DNA of 26,942 nucleotides from an uncultured Clostridium sp. (GTDB taxonomy: Bacteria > Bacillota > Clostridia > Lachnospirales > Lachnospiraceae): positions 1 through 26,942 of the forward strand of contig CAUCIO010000012.1 in the NCBI GenBank assembly GCA_958442925.1. The letters run 5' to 3'. The position numbers were made by a program, and so were the translations under genes. The notes beneath the pieces were generated by a model that saw only the letters and a program-made list of their open reading frames with translations, was not told the origin of the DNA and searched no databases. The first letter of the stretch is position 1. Each line of letters begins with the position of its first letter. Positions 8,598 to 16,669 of this stretch are shown here, piece by piece.

Positions 8598-8606
8598 ATT
8601 ATACCA
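8598..8606 (-). promoter_or_regulatory. Extended -10 promoter for the glycan operon
   Basis: The minus strand reads TGG directly before a perfect TATAAT (8598-8603), i.e. the TGn extended -10. The -35 is weak, as is common with extended -10 sites. Predicted start is near 8590, giving a leader of about 270 nt before the TTG at 8320. Confidence 0.65.
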
Positions 8607-8698
8607 TAGTTCTTTGGTTTTTACAGCTTTTTTAAAGGGCAGGCAAACGAGGCTTAAATTTCTGCTTCAAATAGCATATTTATCAATAAAACTATCTA

Positions 8699-8707
8699 TG
8701 ATATAAT
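8699..8707 (+). promoter_or_regulatory. Extended -10 promoter for the lipoprotein gene
   Basis: TGA followed by TATAAT (8702-8707) forms a TGn extended -10 about 57 bases ahead of the lipoprotein ATG. The -35 region (TTTATC, 17 bases upstream) is weak. Confidence 0.6.
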
Positions 8708-8764
8708 TTAATTAGTAATGCTACTTTAAAAAGGCAGTATATTATAACTCTTAGGTAAGATGAC

Positions 8765-9451
8765 ATGAAGAAAATAAATTTTTATATTTTAGAAATCGCT
8801 CTTCTCTGCTTTATGGCAGGGTGTTCGTCTGCTTCGCCAAACGCAGAGAAGCAAAACACTGTCCATTATCTGAATTCCATCCGGATTCAGACCATGAATA
8901 TGAAATCTGGCTCTTTTACTATCAATACCGAATGGAACATAGGCGAAGAAAGCGAAACGGTGAGACGCCATATTGATTTTTCTCATCAGGATTCTAAACT
9001 GTATTATAAAGAAACCATCTATGATTCGTTTACAGACAGTTCTGCAAAGCCATATCAGACAGCGGAAACATCTGAAGATGGTACTTCCTTAATCATTTCA
9101 TCTGAAAATGACAATGTTACAGTTGATATCCCTCTGGACAATCCTCCTTCTTTGGAGCAGTTTTTTAAAGGTATCTGGGATACGTTAAATCCATCAGAAA
9201 TCGAACGTATCGAGATGGCTGAACAGGGAGAAATAACATCTTATACCATCGTATATTCCTCTGATTATTGCAGCGACAAGGAAAATAACACGGAAATTGG
9301 TTCTTCTGTGCTCCAGTCAAAAATTCTGGAACTGAAACTGATGCCAGACGAGACTGTAAAAGCAGTGAAACTGAATACAACTGGATACGTTTCAGGATTG
9401 GATACTTCAGAAACACCAGTCACTCAAAAAACAGAACTGTATTTAGATTAG
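8765..9451 (+). CDS. Putative lipoprotein of unknown function
   Basis: The 228-residue protein begins with a short charged MKK, a hydrophobic stretch, and the lipobox FMAGC with cysteine 20 as the lipidation site, so it should be anchored to the outer face of the membrane. The rest is soluble and rich in serine, threonine and acidic residues, with beta-type segments. I do not recognise a domain; the general look is like LolA/DUF-type lipoproteins that sit alone. The gene is more A+T-rich than its neighbours by eye. The ribosome binding site (AGGTAAG) is weak. It is monocistronic, with its own promoter and a strong terminator, and opposite in direction to both neighbours. Confidence 0.85.
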   Translation: MKKINFYILEIALLCFMAGCSSASPNAEKQNTVHYLNSIRIQTMNMKSGSFTINTEWNIGEESETVRRHIDFSHQDSKLYYKETIYDSFTDSSAKPYQTAETSEDGTSLIISSENDNVTVDIPLDNPPSLEQFFKGIWDTLNPSEIERIEMAEQGEITSYTIVYSSDYCSDKENNTEIGSSVLQSKILELKLMPDETVKAVKLNTTGYVSGLDTSETPVTQKTELYLD

Positions 9452-9485
9452 AATCTTCTACAGCAAAACACCACAAAATAATTTT

Positions 9486-9522
9486 GCCCGCCACAATTTT
9501 AAGTTGCGGCGGGCATTTTTTT
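9486..9522 (+). terminator. Rho-independent terminator of the lipoprotein gene
   Basis: The stem GCCCGCC (9486-9492) with GGCGGGC (9508-9514), an inner CAA/TTG extension, and seven T (9516-9522) start about 35 bases after the lipoprotein stop. Confidence 0.92.
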
Positions 9523-9578
9523 GCTCTATCTATTCCTTTTTTCTGTCTGCTTCTATCCCTATTATGATTTTTCCTTCT

Positions 9579-10409
9579 CTATTTTCCCTCAATCACGTCC
9601 TGGGCCATGGAGAACAGGGTTCCTGCATCCACAGCTCCTTCCATATCCAGTAGATTGTAAGCCTTTCCGTCTGCCTTCCAGTCTATGGATCTCACCTTCT
9701 GCACATACACCTGATCGCTTCCATAGGAAATCGTGAAATTCGAGTTTTCCATATCCTTCTTATCCTGCTCTGTCAGCTCATAATCCGGCGGAACCACCTT
9801 CATGGTTGTCTCGTAATAGCTGACTGTAATGCCTCCGATCTCTCTGGTCTCGGACGCTTCCGGCGCTTTTGCCTCTGCCTCTTCTGCAGGCTCTTCTTTC
9901 AGTTCCGGCATAATGCTGGCCGTAATCTCACTTCCATCTTTCTCGTAGGTCATAAAAACATCTATATACTCAGTTCCCGGTATGCCGTTGCCCTCTGCGT
10001 CAACTGCCTGTCCGTCTCCTGTATTGACGTTTTTAAAAACATAGCCGCTTGAAAAGGTTTCCGGCATTCCTGTCTCAAACCCTGCCTTTTCCTCTGCTGC
10101 CGCAAGGCCGCTGTACTCTGATACTTCTGTCAGATGGCTGCTTCCCACCATCAGACCTGTCATTTTTCCTGTCGCATAGCAGGTAATACTTCCAATCGCC
10201 ACAATCACTGCTGCCGCCAGGGCTACTTTTCTTTTCTGAAATTTCATAATCACTGCCTCCTTCTCTGAACCTCTTCTCTTCTTAATTCTGTCATTCTCAA
10301 TTTTGTCGATTTCCCGGTCAATCCGCGCCTTTAATAAGTCGGGAGCCGCCATGTGCTCTGCCTCTCCTTTAAAAAATTCCCTGATTGCTTCGTCTTCCTT
10401 CCTGCTCAT
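9579..10409 (-). CDS. Membrane-anchored anti-sigma factor
   Basis: The 276-residue protein has a cytoplasmic N-terminal part (1-55, helical and charged), one membrane segment at about 59-80 and an extracytoplasmic C-terminal domain. No catalytic motif is visible. The C-terminal part contains a glutamate/alanine-rich spacer (EEPAEEAEAKAPEAS) before a compact domain. The start at 10407-10409 has AAGGAGGGAG 8 nt upstream and lies inside the sigma factor gene (41-base overlap), a coupling typical of sigma/anti-sigma pairs. Its role should be to hold the ECF sigma factor inactive until an envelope signal. The identity rests mainly on position and topology. Confidence 0.78.
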   Translation of the reverse strand: MSRKEDEAIREFFKGEAEHMAAPDLLKARIDREIDKIENDRIKKRRGSEKEAVIMKFQKRKVALAAAVIVAIGSITCYATGKMTGLMVGSSHLTEVSEYSGLAAAEEKAGFETGMPETFSSGYVFKNVNTGDGQAVDAEGNGIPGTEYIDVFMTYEKDGSEITASIMPELKEEPAEEAEAKAPEASETREIGGITVSYYETTMKVVPPDYELTEQDKKDMENSNFTISYGSDQVYVQKVRSIDWKADGKAYNLLDMEGAVDAGTLFSMAQDVIEGK

Positions 10410-10971
10410 AGACAGCTCCCTCCTTTTTTAATTCCCGCATCAGTTCCGTTTTCACCTTCCGCCTGGCCGAAAACAGCCGTGATTTAACCGTTCCCTCCAG
10501 GCATCCCATAATCGACGCGATGGCCTTTGTAGAACACTCGCTGTAATAATAGAGAATCAGCGTTGTCCTATACTTTTCATCCAGGCCGTTTACAATCGCT
10601 CTGATCTTATCTCTCTCTTCTTTCTTAAAAATCTGTTCTGGATTGCCCTCCTCTGGCGCCTCTGAAACAGTGTCTGCATGGATCAGGATTTCCTCGTCAG
10701 GAAATTCCAGTTTCCGCCTGTCAGACTGCTTCCACGCAGTCCTTGTCAGGATCCTGTAAAACCAGCTTTTAAACCCCTCCGCCTGTTTCAGCTGTCCTAT
10801 ATTCACATACACCTTCACAAAGGTATCCTGGACAATGTCCTCCGCGTCGGCCCGGTTTCCTGATAAAAACCAGGCTGTCCTGAATGCCTGATCCTTATAA
10901 AGTTCATACAGGGCGTCAAACGCTTCCCTGTCTCCGGCCATAAGCCGTTTTACAAGCTCCGTCTCTTTCAA
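10369..10971 (-). CDS. ECF-type RNA polymerase sigma factor
   Basis: The 200-residue protein has a region 2 (about 10-80: AFDALYELYKDQAFRTAWF, then DAEDIVQDTFVKVY, then GFKSWFYRILTRTAW) and a region 4 helix-turn-helix (about 120-180: STKAIASIMGCLEGTVKSRL). It has no region 1 or 3, as in ECF (sigma-70 group 4) proteins. The start is TTG at 10969-10971, chosen because AAGGAG lies 11 nt upstream and it preserves the normal N-terminus; the next ATG (codon 11) would cut into region 2. The overlapping downstream gene is its likely anti-sigma factor. The upstream minus-strand TTGACG with TATACC 15 bases later may be a promoter but is weak. Confidence 0.93.
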   Translation of the reverse strand: MKETELVKRLMAGDREAFDALYELYKDQAFRTAWFLSGNRADAEDIVQDTFVKVYVNIGQLKQAEGFKSWFYRILTRTAWKQSDRRKLEFPDEEILIHADTVSEAPEEGNPEQIFKKEERDKIRAIVNGLDEKYRTTLILYYYSECSTKAIASIMGCLEGTVKSRLFSARRKVKTELMRELKKEGAVYEQEGRRSNQGIF

Positions 10972-11060
10972 CTGTCTGATGTCTCCTTCCCTTTTTGGTA
11001 TACCTGTCTATAAGAGCCGTCAAACTGGCAGATGGTTCATTTTTTTATAAAAAAATGCAG

Positions 11061-11108
11061 AAAAAAGGAAAGCCCTTCCGCTCCAGTAAAGCGGATGTCA
11101 GGCCTTCC
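11061..11108 (-). terminator. Rho-independent terminator after rarA
   Basis: About 20 bases after the rarA stop, minus-strand RNA forms a long stem: an outer GGAAGGC/GCTTTCC part and an inner TCCGCT/AGCGGA part, followed by six U. It ends the ung-uppP-deacetylase-rarA unit. Confidence 0.88.
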
Positions 11109-11127
11109 CTCTGTTTCCCGTTCATTT

Positions 11128-12453
11128 TTACTGCTCGCTTCCCCTCAGAAACGCCAGCCGCGCCTTGATCTCCTTCTCATATCCATTGTCTGACGGCTCA
11201 TAGAACACCGCGCCCTCCATGCCATCCGGCAGGTACTGCTGCTTCACGTAATGGTTCGGGTAATCATGGGCGTACTTGTAATCCAGCCCCCGTCCAAGAG
11301 CCGCCGCGCCGCTGTAGTGTCTGTCCTGCAGGTGAGGCGGAACCGGCATCAAAGTCTGGGTTTTCACCGCCTTCATGGCCGCGTCAATGGCATTGACTGC
11401 GGAATTGCTCTTAGGAGCGCAGGCCACATAGGAGGCGGCGTTTGACAGGATAATCTGGGCCTCCGGCATTCCCACCCGCTCCACGGCCAGGGAAGCGCTG
11501 ACCGCTACCGTAAGGGCCATGGGATCTGCGTTTCCCACGTCTTCGGAGGCGCAGATCATGATCCTTCTGGCAATAAATTTAATGTCCTCCCCTGCGTAGA
11601 GCATCCGGGCCAGGTAGTACACAGCTGCGTCCGGATCGGAACCTCTCATACTCTTGATAAAGGCAGATATGGTATCGTAGTGATTGTCCCCGCCTTTGTC
11701 ATAGCGCACTGCACGCTTCTGGATACACTCCTGGGCCACATCCAGATTAATGTGAATCAGTCCGTCCTCCGCCCGCTCTGTGGTGAGAATGCCCAGCTCC
11801 ACCGCGTTGAGGGCCGCCCTGGCGTCCCCGTTGGCCATATCTGCCAGAAATTCCTCTGCCTCCGGCTCCAGAACGGCCCGGTACATTCCCATTCCCTTCT
11901 CGGAATCTGTCACTGCCCGCCGCAGAAGTTCCTTAATATCGTCCTTTTCCAGCTGCTTCAGTTCAAAAATCCGGGAGCGGGAAATGAGAGCGCCGTTCAC
12001 CTCAAAATAGGGATTTTCCGTAGTCGCGCCGATTAACAGCAGCGTCCCATCCTCCACAAACGGAAGCAGGTAGTCCTGCTGGCTCTTATTAAAGCGGTGA
12101 ATCTCATCTACGAAAAGGATCGTCCTCTGGCCATACATGCCAAGAGCATCCTTGGCCTCCTTTACGACCTCCTCCATATCCTTCTTTCCTGCCACAGTGG
12201 CGTTAATCTGGGTAAAGCGGGCGCTGGTAGTGTTGGCAATCACCTTCGCCAGAGTGGTTTTTCCCGTTCCAGGCGGACCATAAAAAATGATAGAGCCAAG
12301 TTTATCAGCTTTAATCGCCCGGTAAAGCAGCTTATCCTTCCCTATAATGTGCTTCTGTCCTACCACCTCGTCCAGAGTGGAGGGACGCAGCCGGGAGGCC
12401 AGCGGCGCCTCCTTCTCCATGGTATTGCTTCTCATATAGTCAAATAAATCCAT
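11128..12453 (-). CDS. rarA: Replication-associated recombination protein A (RarA/MgsA), AAA+ ATPase
   Basis: The 441-residue protein resembles the clamp-loader-like AAA+ ATPase RarA, which acts at stalled replication forks. It shows the N-terminal PLASRLRPSTLDEVVGQ box, Walker A FYGPPGTGKTTLAKVIA, Walker B TILFVDEIHRFNKSQQD and sensor 1 LIGATTENPYFEVN. The C-terminal oligomerisation part carries LARMLYAGEDIKFIARRI and the family-typical PNHYVKQQYLPD ending. A GTG four codons upstream also opens the frame. I chose the ATG at 12451-12453 because GGGAAGGTG lies 9 nt before it and overlaps the GTG. Length is normal for the family. Confidence 0.96.
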   Translation of the reverse strand: MDLFDYMRSNTMEKEAPLASRLRPSTLDEVVGQKHIIGKDKLLYRAIKADKLGSIIFYGPPGTGKTTLAKVIANTTSARFTQINATVAGKKDMEEVVKEAKDALGMYGQRTILFVDEIHRFNKSQQDYLLPFVEDGTLLLIGATTENPYFEVNGALISRSRIFELKQLEKDDIKELLRRAVTDSEKGMGMYRAVLEPEAEEFLADMANGDARAALNAVELGILTTERAEDGLIHINLDVAQECIQKRAVRYDKGGDNHYDTISAFIKSMRGSDPDAAVYYLARMLYAGEDIKFIARRIMICASEDVGNADPMALTVAVSASLAVERVGMPEAQIILSNAASYVACAPKSNSAVNAIDAAMKAVKTQTLMPVPPHLQDRHYSGAAALGRGLDYKYAHDYPNHYVKQQYLPDGMEGAVFYEPSDNGYEKEIKARLAFLRGSEQ

Positions 12454-12483
12454 CCGTATCTGCACCTTCCCTTGTTCGCTTTG

Positions 12484-13254
12484 TCAGTCAATCAAAAGCT
12501 CGTCTACTGTAACAAAAGTATATCCCTGCTCCCCCAATGTGTCAATGGCTGCCAGCGCCGCGTCCACTGTAGTGGGAAAGATATCGTGCATCAGCACAAT
12601 CTGATGCTTTCCCGCATTTTTTTCAATCGCCCTCAGAACTTTTTCGCTGTTTTGTACCTTCCAGTCCAGAGTATCAATATCCCACAGCACAGGAGTCATA
12701 TCAAGCGCCTCCTCCAGCTGTCCGTTCCACTTTCCATATGGTGGTCTTATGTAAACTGGTTTGTCTCCTGTTACCGCCTCTAGCTCCCTGTTGGTTCTGC
12801 GGATCATGGAGATGGCCGTCTCTGTATCTTCTTTCGTCAAATCTACATGCCGATAACAGTGGGTTCCAATCAGATGGCCGTCCTCCTTCATCTGCCGGAT
12901 CAGCGGTTCATTTCCAGGAATGTTTTCCCCCAGAAGAAAAAACGAGGCTTTCACATTCCTCTCTCTCAGGCCGTCCAGCAGCGCCTTTGTGCAGATCGGA
13001 TGAGGGCCGTCGTCAAAGGTGAGGGCCAGAAACTGGTTTGCCCTGTCAGGCGTCTCTTCTCCTGCCTCTGAAGCGGGAAGCGCCGGTTCTTTACCGGCCA
13101 TGCCAGCTTCTTCCCATCCTTCTGCCTCTTCCCGGCTTCCTGCCGCACCGGCCTCGCCCCATCCCCCTGCCGTCCTGGCCAGATTCAGAGCCAGCAGAAG
13201 GTCAATTCCTGCTATTAAAAGAAACAGACATATCTGACTGCGAAATCCTTTCAC
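12484..13254 (-). CDS. Polysaccharide deacetylase (NodB/CE4), membrane-anchored
   Basis: The 256-residue product has an N-terminal membrane anchor or signal (5-27), a glycine/glutamate-rich spacer with a repeated GWxEAGxAG unit (31-70), and a NodB catalytic domain. Motifs are TFDDGP (79-84, catalytic and metal aspartates), H132 and H136 as metal histidines, RPPYG (170-174), DIDTLDW (192-198) and LMHD near the end. All CE4 residues are present, so it should remove N-acetyl groups from peptidoglycan or another glycan outside the membrane. The start is GTG at 13252-13254, set by AGGAGG 8 nt upstream; an earlier ATG would put this site inside the gene. It lies between uppP and rarA in one unit. 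Confidence 0.9.
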   Translation of the reverse strand: MKGFRSQICLFLLIAGIDLLLALNLARTAGGWGEAGAAGSREEAEGWEEAGMAGKEPALPASEAGEETPDRANQFLALTFDDGPHPICTKALLDGLRERNVKASFFLLGENIPGNEPLIRQMKEDGHLIGTHCYRHVDLTKEDTETAISMIRRTNRELEAVTGDKPVYIRPPYGKWNGQLEEALDMTPVLWDIDTLDWKVQNSEKVLRAIEKNAGKHQIVLMHDIFPTTVDAALAAIDTLGEQGYTFVTVDELLID

Positions 13255-13326
13255 ATCATCCACCTCCTGTCTCATATATACGGGACCAGCCTGGCAGATA
13301 GACGTACTATTTCCCACAGACGCACA

Positions 13327-13367
13327 ATGGGAGAAGCCTCCCGGACCATCCGGAACACTTCTCCCAT
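13327..13367 (-). other. Strong hairpin between uppP and the deacetylase gene
   Basis: A perfect 10-bp stem (13327-13336 with 13358-13367) encloses a second CCGGA/TCCGG stem. No U-tract follows in the direction of transcription. It may slow exonuclease decay of the uppP end of the message or tune expression of the deacetylase downstream. Confidence 0.6.
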
Positions 13368-13383
13368 CTGTCATTCTCAATTT

Positions 13384-14226
13384 TTATGCTCCCACCAGGG
13401 CGGAAATTCCAAAGTAGGACAGCACGATAATTCCCAGTACGATTCTGTAATAGCCGAAAAACTTGAAATCATGCTGTTTTACATACTCCATCAGGAATTT
13501 AATGGAGTATATCGATACTCCGAAGGCCACGATCATTCCGAAAATCAGATAAAAAATCTCATACATCTGGAAGGAAGCGCCCTCGATAATAAATTTAACA
13601 ATCTTTAGAAGGCTGGCTCCAAACATAACGGGAATTCCCAGGAAAAAGGAAAATTCCGCGGCAGCTCCTCTGGAGCAGCCCAGCAGCATGGCTCCCAGAA
13701 TAGTAGCGCCTGAACGGGAGGTTCCCGGAACCATGGCAAGCACCTGGAACAGTCCGATAGCCGCCGCTGTCTGGAAGGAAATCTGCGTTACTCTCTGAAT
13801 TCTGAACTTCACACCGCGGTTTCTGTTTTCCAGTAAAATAAAAAATACACCGTACAGAATCAGCATGGCGGACACCACATATCCGTTCATCAGTTTATCT
13901 AACAGATTGTCAAAGGGCAGTCCGATGACTGCTGCCGGAATACAGGCCACCACAATCTTCATCCACAGACGGATCGTAGCCCGCTTCTGGTTCTGGGTCT
14001 TTCGCGGTGAAAACGGGTTCAGTTTGTGGAAATACAGAACTACTACTGCCAGAATGGCTCCCAGCTGAATCACCACCATAAATACCTGGCGGAAGGCCTC
14101 GCTTACATCCAGGTGGATAATCTCATCCACCAGAATCATATGTCCCGTGCTGCTGATAGGAAGCCACTCTGTAAAGCCCTCCACAATTCCCAGCACAAGA
14201 ACTTTCAAAATTTCAAAAAAATTCAT
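13384..14226 (-). CDS. uppP: Undecaprenyl-diphosphate phosphatase
   Basis: The 280-residue polytopic membrane protein belongs to the BacA/UppP family. It recycles the lipid carrier undecaprenyl diphosphate to the monophosphate used by peptidoglycan and surface glycan assembly, and raises bacitracin tolerance. Diagnostic sequences are EGFTEWLPISSTGHM near residue 16 (with the catalytic Glu and Ser) and PGTSRSGATI in the second half. The ATG at 14224-14226 has GAGAGGGA 4 nt upstream. It starts 14 bases after the ung stop. Length and motifs are normal. Confidence 0.97.
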   Translation of the reverse strand: MNFFEILKVLVLGIVEGFTEWLPISSTGHMILVDEIIHLDVSEAFRQVFMVVIQLGAILAVVVLYFHKLNPFSPRKTQNQKRATIRLWMKIVVACIPAAVIGLPFDNLLDKLMNGYVVSAMLILYGVFFILLENRNRGVKFRIQRVTQISFQTAAAIGLFQVLAMVPGTSRSGATILGAMLLGCSRGAAAEFSFFLGIPVMFGASLLKIVKFIIEGASFQMYEIFYLIFGMIVAFGVSIYSIKFLMEYVKQHDFKFFGYYRIVLGIIVLSYFGISALVGA

Positions 14227-14240
14227 ACTGTTCCCTCTCG

Positions 14241-14915
14241 TTAAATATTTTCAATCTGCCAGTCAATCGGCTCAATTCCATGTTCCTTCAGATACTCATT
14301 GGCACGGCTGAAGGGCCTGCTGCCAAAAAATCCTCTGTAAGCCGACAGCGGGCTGGGGTGAGGCGCCTCCAGAATCAGATGTTTCGGATTGGTAAGCATG
14401 GCTTTCTTTGCCTGTGCAGGTCTTCCCCACAAAATAAATACCATAGGGCGATCCTGATCATTCAAAGCGCGGATAGCCGCATCTGTAAACTCTTCCCACC
14501 CAATTCCCCGATGGGAATTGGCCTGATGAGCCCGAACCGTCAGAACTGTGTTTAAAAGCATCACGCCCTGATCTGCCCATTTCTTCAGATATCCGTTGTT
14601 CGGCACGTAACATCCCAGGTCATCGTGAAGCTCCTGATAAATATTGACCAGGGAAGGCGGCGTATCTACCCCCGGCTTCACAGAAAAACAAAGCCCATGA
14701 GCCTGGCCGTATCCATGGTAGGGATCCTGCCCCAAAATCACCACTTTCACCCTGGAAAGGGGAGTAAATTCAAAGGCATTGAAAATATCGTCAGAGTCCG
14801 GGTAGATGGCTCTCGTCTCATATTCATGCTTTACAGTCTCATACAGTTTTTTATAATAAGGCTTCTTAAATTCCGCGCTCAGCGGCGCAAGCCAGTCGTT
14901 GCTGATTGCTCCCAT
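14241..14915 (-). CDS. ung: Uracil-DNA glycosylase
   Basis: The 224-residue family 1 enzyme removes uracil from DNA as the first step of base excision repair. It shows GQDPYH (62-67, with the catalytic Asp 64), the downstream LLNTVLTVRAHQANSH uracil-pocket region, and HPSPLSAYRGFFG, which contains the conserved histidine of the leucine loop. The ATG at 14913-14915 has AGAGAGG 6 nt upstream. It is first of the ung-uppP-deacetylase-rarA unit. Confidence 0.97.
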   Translation of the reverse strand: MGAISNDWLAPLSAEFKKPYYKKLYETVKHEYETRAIYPDSDDIFNAFEFTPLSRVKVVILGQDPYHGYGQAHGLCFSVKPGVDTPPSLVNIYQELHDDLGCYVPNNGYLKKWADQGVMLLNTVLTVRAHQANSHRGIGWEEFTDAAIRALNDQDRPMVFILWGRPAQAKKAMLTNPKHLILEAPHPSPLSAYRGFFGSRPFSRANEYLKEHGIEPIDWQIENI

Positions 14916-14955
14916 GTTCTACCTCTCTTTCGTTTTACAGCTTTCACACTCTAAA

Positions 14956-14984
14956 ATATTAACACAGGGCGGCAGAATAGACAA
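14956..14984 (-). promoter_or_regulatory. Sigma-A promoter for the ung operon
   Basis: Minus-strand TTGTCT (14979-14984), a 17-base spacer ending in TGT, and TAATAT (14956-14961), i.e. a near-consensus extended -10 site about 40 bases before the ung ATG. Confidence 0.7.
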
Positions 14985-15027
14985 TGATTCCCCGTCAGGT
15001 TTTTACAAATTGCCAGGATTCCAGATA

Positions 15028-15681
15028 TCAGCCCTTCACAGCCGTTCTGATAAAATCTACAGAATTCATCTGCACAGAAACTGCCCTTTCCCCAATGTCC
15101 TCCGAAATCTGGGCAAAGGTTTCGTTCACCCGATACATATGCGCCTTTTTATTAAAAAATACCGTTTTTTCAAAAGGCCACCGAATCAGTTTCGGAAGCT
15201 GAAATCCCTCCCCCAGCTCCACTGCCAGAAGCTCCCGGTTCAGGGTTCTTCCAAGCCATTCCTGATAGGCTTTCCACTGAGGCAGATATCCCTCTTCAAT
15301 ATAAGTGTCTGCAAAAATCGTATTGCCTGTCAGAGGCGCGCCGCAGTGGGGACAGATACCGTCTGAAATCTCCCCCGGCTCCCAGATGTCCTTTGTACAG
15401 GCTTTGCTGCACTGTTTCCACTGCTCATTGCCGCAGGGAGCCGTAATGCGGCCCTGATCCGGCGCATTTTCCCAGAGCAAACCATCTGTCACTGTGGTGA
15501 TAATAAAATAATCCTTGCCCTCTGTCAGAGAATAGAGGGTATGATAAGCCTCTGCAAGCTCTTTTCTGGAACGCTTTTCTCCAGCCTCCCACTCGCCTCC
15601 TATGCCTATCAAAAGGCAGGATGCCTTGGAAACCTCCTCCCGAAACTGCCTGATCCATTCCTCTAATTTCTGTTTTTCCAT
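15028..15681 (-). CDS. Divergent sirtuin (SIR2)-like protein
   Basis: The 217-residue protein keeps the outline of a sirtuin. It has an N-terminal Rossmann-type start (SCLLIGIGGEWE), a TVTDGLLW segment equivalent to TQNVDGL, a zinc module with cysteines 91, 95, 110 and 113 (CSKAC...CPHC), and a C-terminal LLAVELGEGFQLPKLIRWPFE...YRVN region. The usual catalytic histidine of the HG motif is replaced by cysteine 83 (APCGN), and the NAD-binding GAGxS loop is not canonical. It may be an ADP-ribosyl transferase or NADase rather than a deacetylase; this is open. It follows the nitroreductase by 22 bases with AGGAG 6 nt before the ATG. SIR2 affiliation is probable, not certain. Confidence 0.7.
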   Translation of the reverse strand: MEKQKLEEWIRQFREEVSKASCLLIGIGGEWEAGEKRSRKELAEAYHTLYSLTEGKDYFIITTVTDGLLWENAPDQGRITAPCGNEQWKQCSKACTKDIWEPGEISDGICPHCGAPLTGNTIFADTYIEEGYLPQWKAYQEWLGRTLNRELLAVELGEGFQLPKLIRWPFEKTVFFNKKAHMYRVNETFAQISEDIGERAVSVQMNSVDFIRTAVKG

Positions 15682-15703
15682 GTTCTTCTCCTGTATCTAG
15701 TGT

Positions 15704-16492
15704 TTACTGCTCCGCTTCCTGCGTTCCTGCGTAGGACCTTAGCATGGCCCTCACCGATCTGGCCATTTCCTTGGAAAATGCCGCTCCCGTCTTTCTCTTA
15801 TAGAAGGCCTGGGCAAAGTTATCAGCTGTAATGGCAGGCCCTTTTACAAAACCAGACGCCTTTTCGGCAAACATGTCGTCCAGCTCCTCGTCAGACAGTC
15901 TCCTGTAGGTTTCCTCGAAAGCTACATATTTTTTATCAAATCTTTTTCTGTATACACGCTTGTGGCCTTCTCTGTAATATCCCAGGCACAGCAGGGAAAT
16001 AGGGACAGCGTGCTTCGGAAGCTGGAACAGCTCCCTGTGATACTCATAATTCTCCAGAATGTCTCCAATGTAGCAGGAACCGATTCCCAGGGATTCTGCC
16101 ATGAGCACTGCATTCTGAGCGGCAATCATGGTGTCCTCAATAGAAAGGAGCAAATCTGATTCGTTAGGCTCCTCCCAGGAAAGTCCCTCCTCCCTGGATG
16201 CAAACTCCTTGCAGCCTTTGGACCTGTAGTAATCGAACCACTTCTGCTGATCTGCTATAAACAGCAGAAGCACCGGCGCTTTGGCAATAAACGGCTGGTT
16301 ATCACAGCTTTTAGAAAGTTTGTCTTTCGTCTCCTGGCTTTTAATTACAATAATGGAATAAAGCTGCTGATTTCCAGCTGTGGGCGCCAGAAATGCCGCC
16401 TCTAAAATCTGATCCAGATCAGAATCTGCAATCATCCTGTCATCGTAAATCCTCAGCGAAGTTCTTGTTTTGATTGTCTCTGATACGTTCAT
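15704..16492 (-). CDS. Nitroreductase family protein (FMN-dependent, NfsA-like)
   Basis: The 262-residue protein has the nitroreductase start KTRTSLRIYDDRMI (FMN phosphate contacts), the APTAGNQQLY FMN segment and AAQNAVLMAESLGIGSCYIGDI, followed by an NfsA-like C-terminal extension ending near residue 260. The family reduces nitro groups, quinones or flavin with NAD(P)H; the native substrate is not predictable. The ATG at 16490-16492 has GAGGGGATAGG just upstream. It is followed by the sirtuin-like gene in one unit, which suggests a link to NAD or redox status. Confidence 0.9.
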   Translation of the reverse strand: MNVSETIKTRTSLRIYDDRMIADSDLDQILEAAFLAPTAGNQQLYSIIVIKSQETKDKLSKSCDNQPFIAKAPVLLLFIADQQKWFDYYRSKGCKEFASREEGLSWEEPNESDLLLSIEDTMIAAQNAVLMAESLGIGSCYIGDILENYEYHRELFQLPKHAVPISLLCLGYYREGHKRVYRKRFDKKYVAFEETYRRLSDEELDDMFAEKASGFVKGPAITADNFAQAFYKRKTGAAFSKEMARSVRAMLRSYAGTQEAEQ

Positions 16493-16524
16493 CCTATCCC
16501 CTCCCTCGTACTCAATTACATACT

Positions 16525-16553
16525 ATTATACAAAACAATTCTAAAATTTTCAT
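16525..16553 (-). promoter_or_regulatory. Candidate promoter of the nitroreductase operon
   Basis: A perfect minus-strand TATAAT (16525-16530) lies about 33 bases before the start codon. The -35 hexamer at 17 bases (ATGAAA, 16548-16553) is poor. Confidence 0.5.
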
Positions 16554-16590
16554 CTCAATTTAGAATATTCCTGTTTTTGATACAGAAACG

Positions 16591-16630
16591 AAAAAAAGTC
16601 CGAAACGCGCAACACGTCTCGAACTCTTTT
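16591..16630 (-). terminator. Rho-independent terminator after rplL
   Basis: About 40 bases past the rplL stop, minus-strand RNA forms a 12-bp stem with a few G-U pairs and a 7-nt loop, followed by a run of seven U (16591-16597). Confidence 0.85.
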
Positions 16631-16669
16631 TCGTTGTAATGCATTTAGTTTGTATAGAATGGCAATGAA

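Larger units (their letters stand above)
8321..8764. other. 444-bp intergenic region with divergent promoters and many hairpins
   Basis: No convincing gene lies here. The region holds two divergent extended -10 promoters (8598-8603 minus, 8702-8707 plus), a perfect 22-bp inverted repeat, and five short GC-rich hairpins between 8367 and 8517. The open frames across it have no homology that I recognise, and their composition follows the hairpins, so I treat them as spurious. Confidence 0.7.

Noticed and set aside
8192..8706. Two overlapping plus-strand open frames across the leader region
   Set aside because: No ribosome binding site, no recognised domain; they run over the ABC gene start and the hairpin cluster, so they reflect sequence composition.
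13255..13380. N-terminal extension of the deacetylase (42 codons)
   Set aside because: It overlaps the uppP-deacetylase hairpin and places AGGAGG inside the gene; the GTG at 13254 gives a normal membrane anchor.
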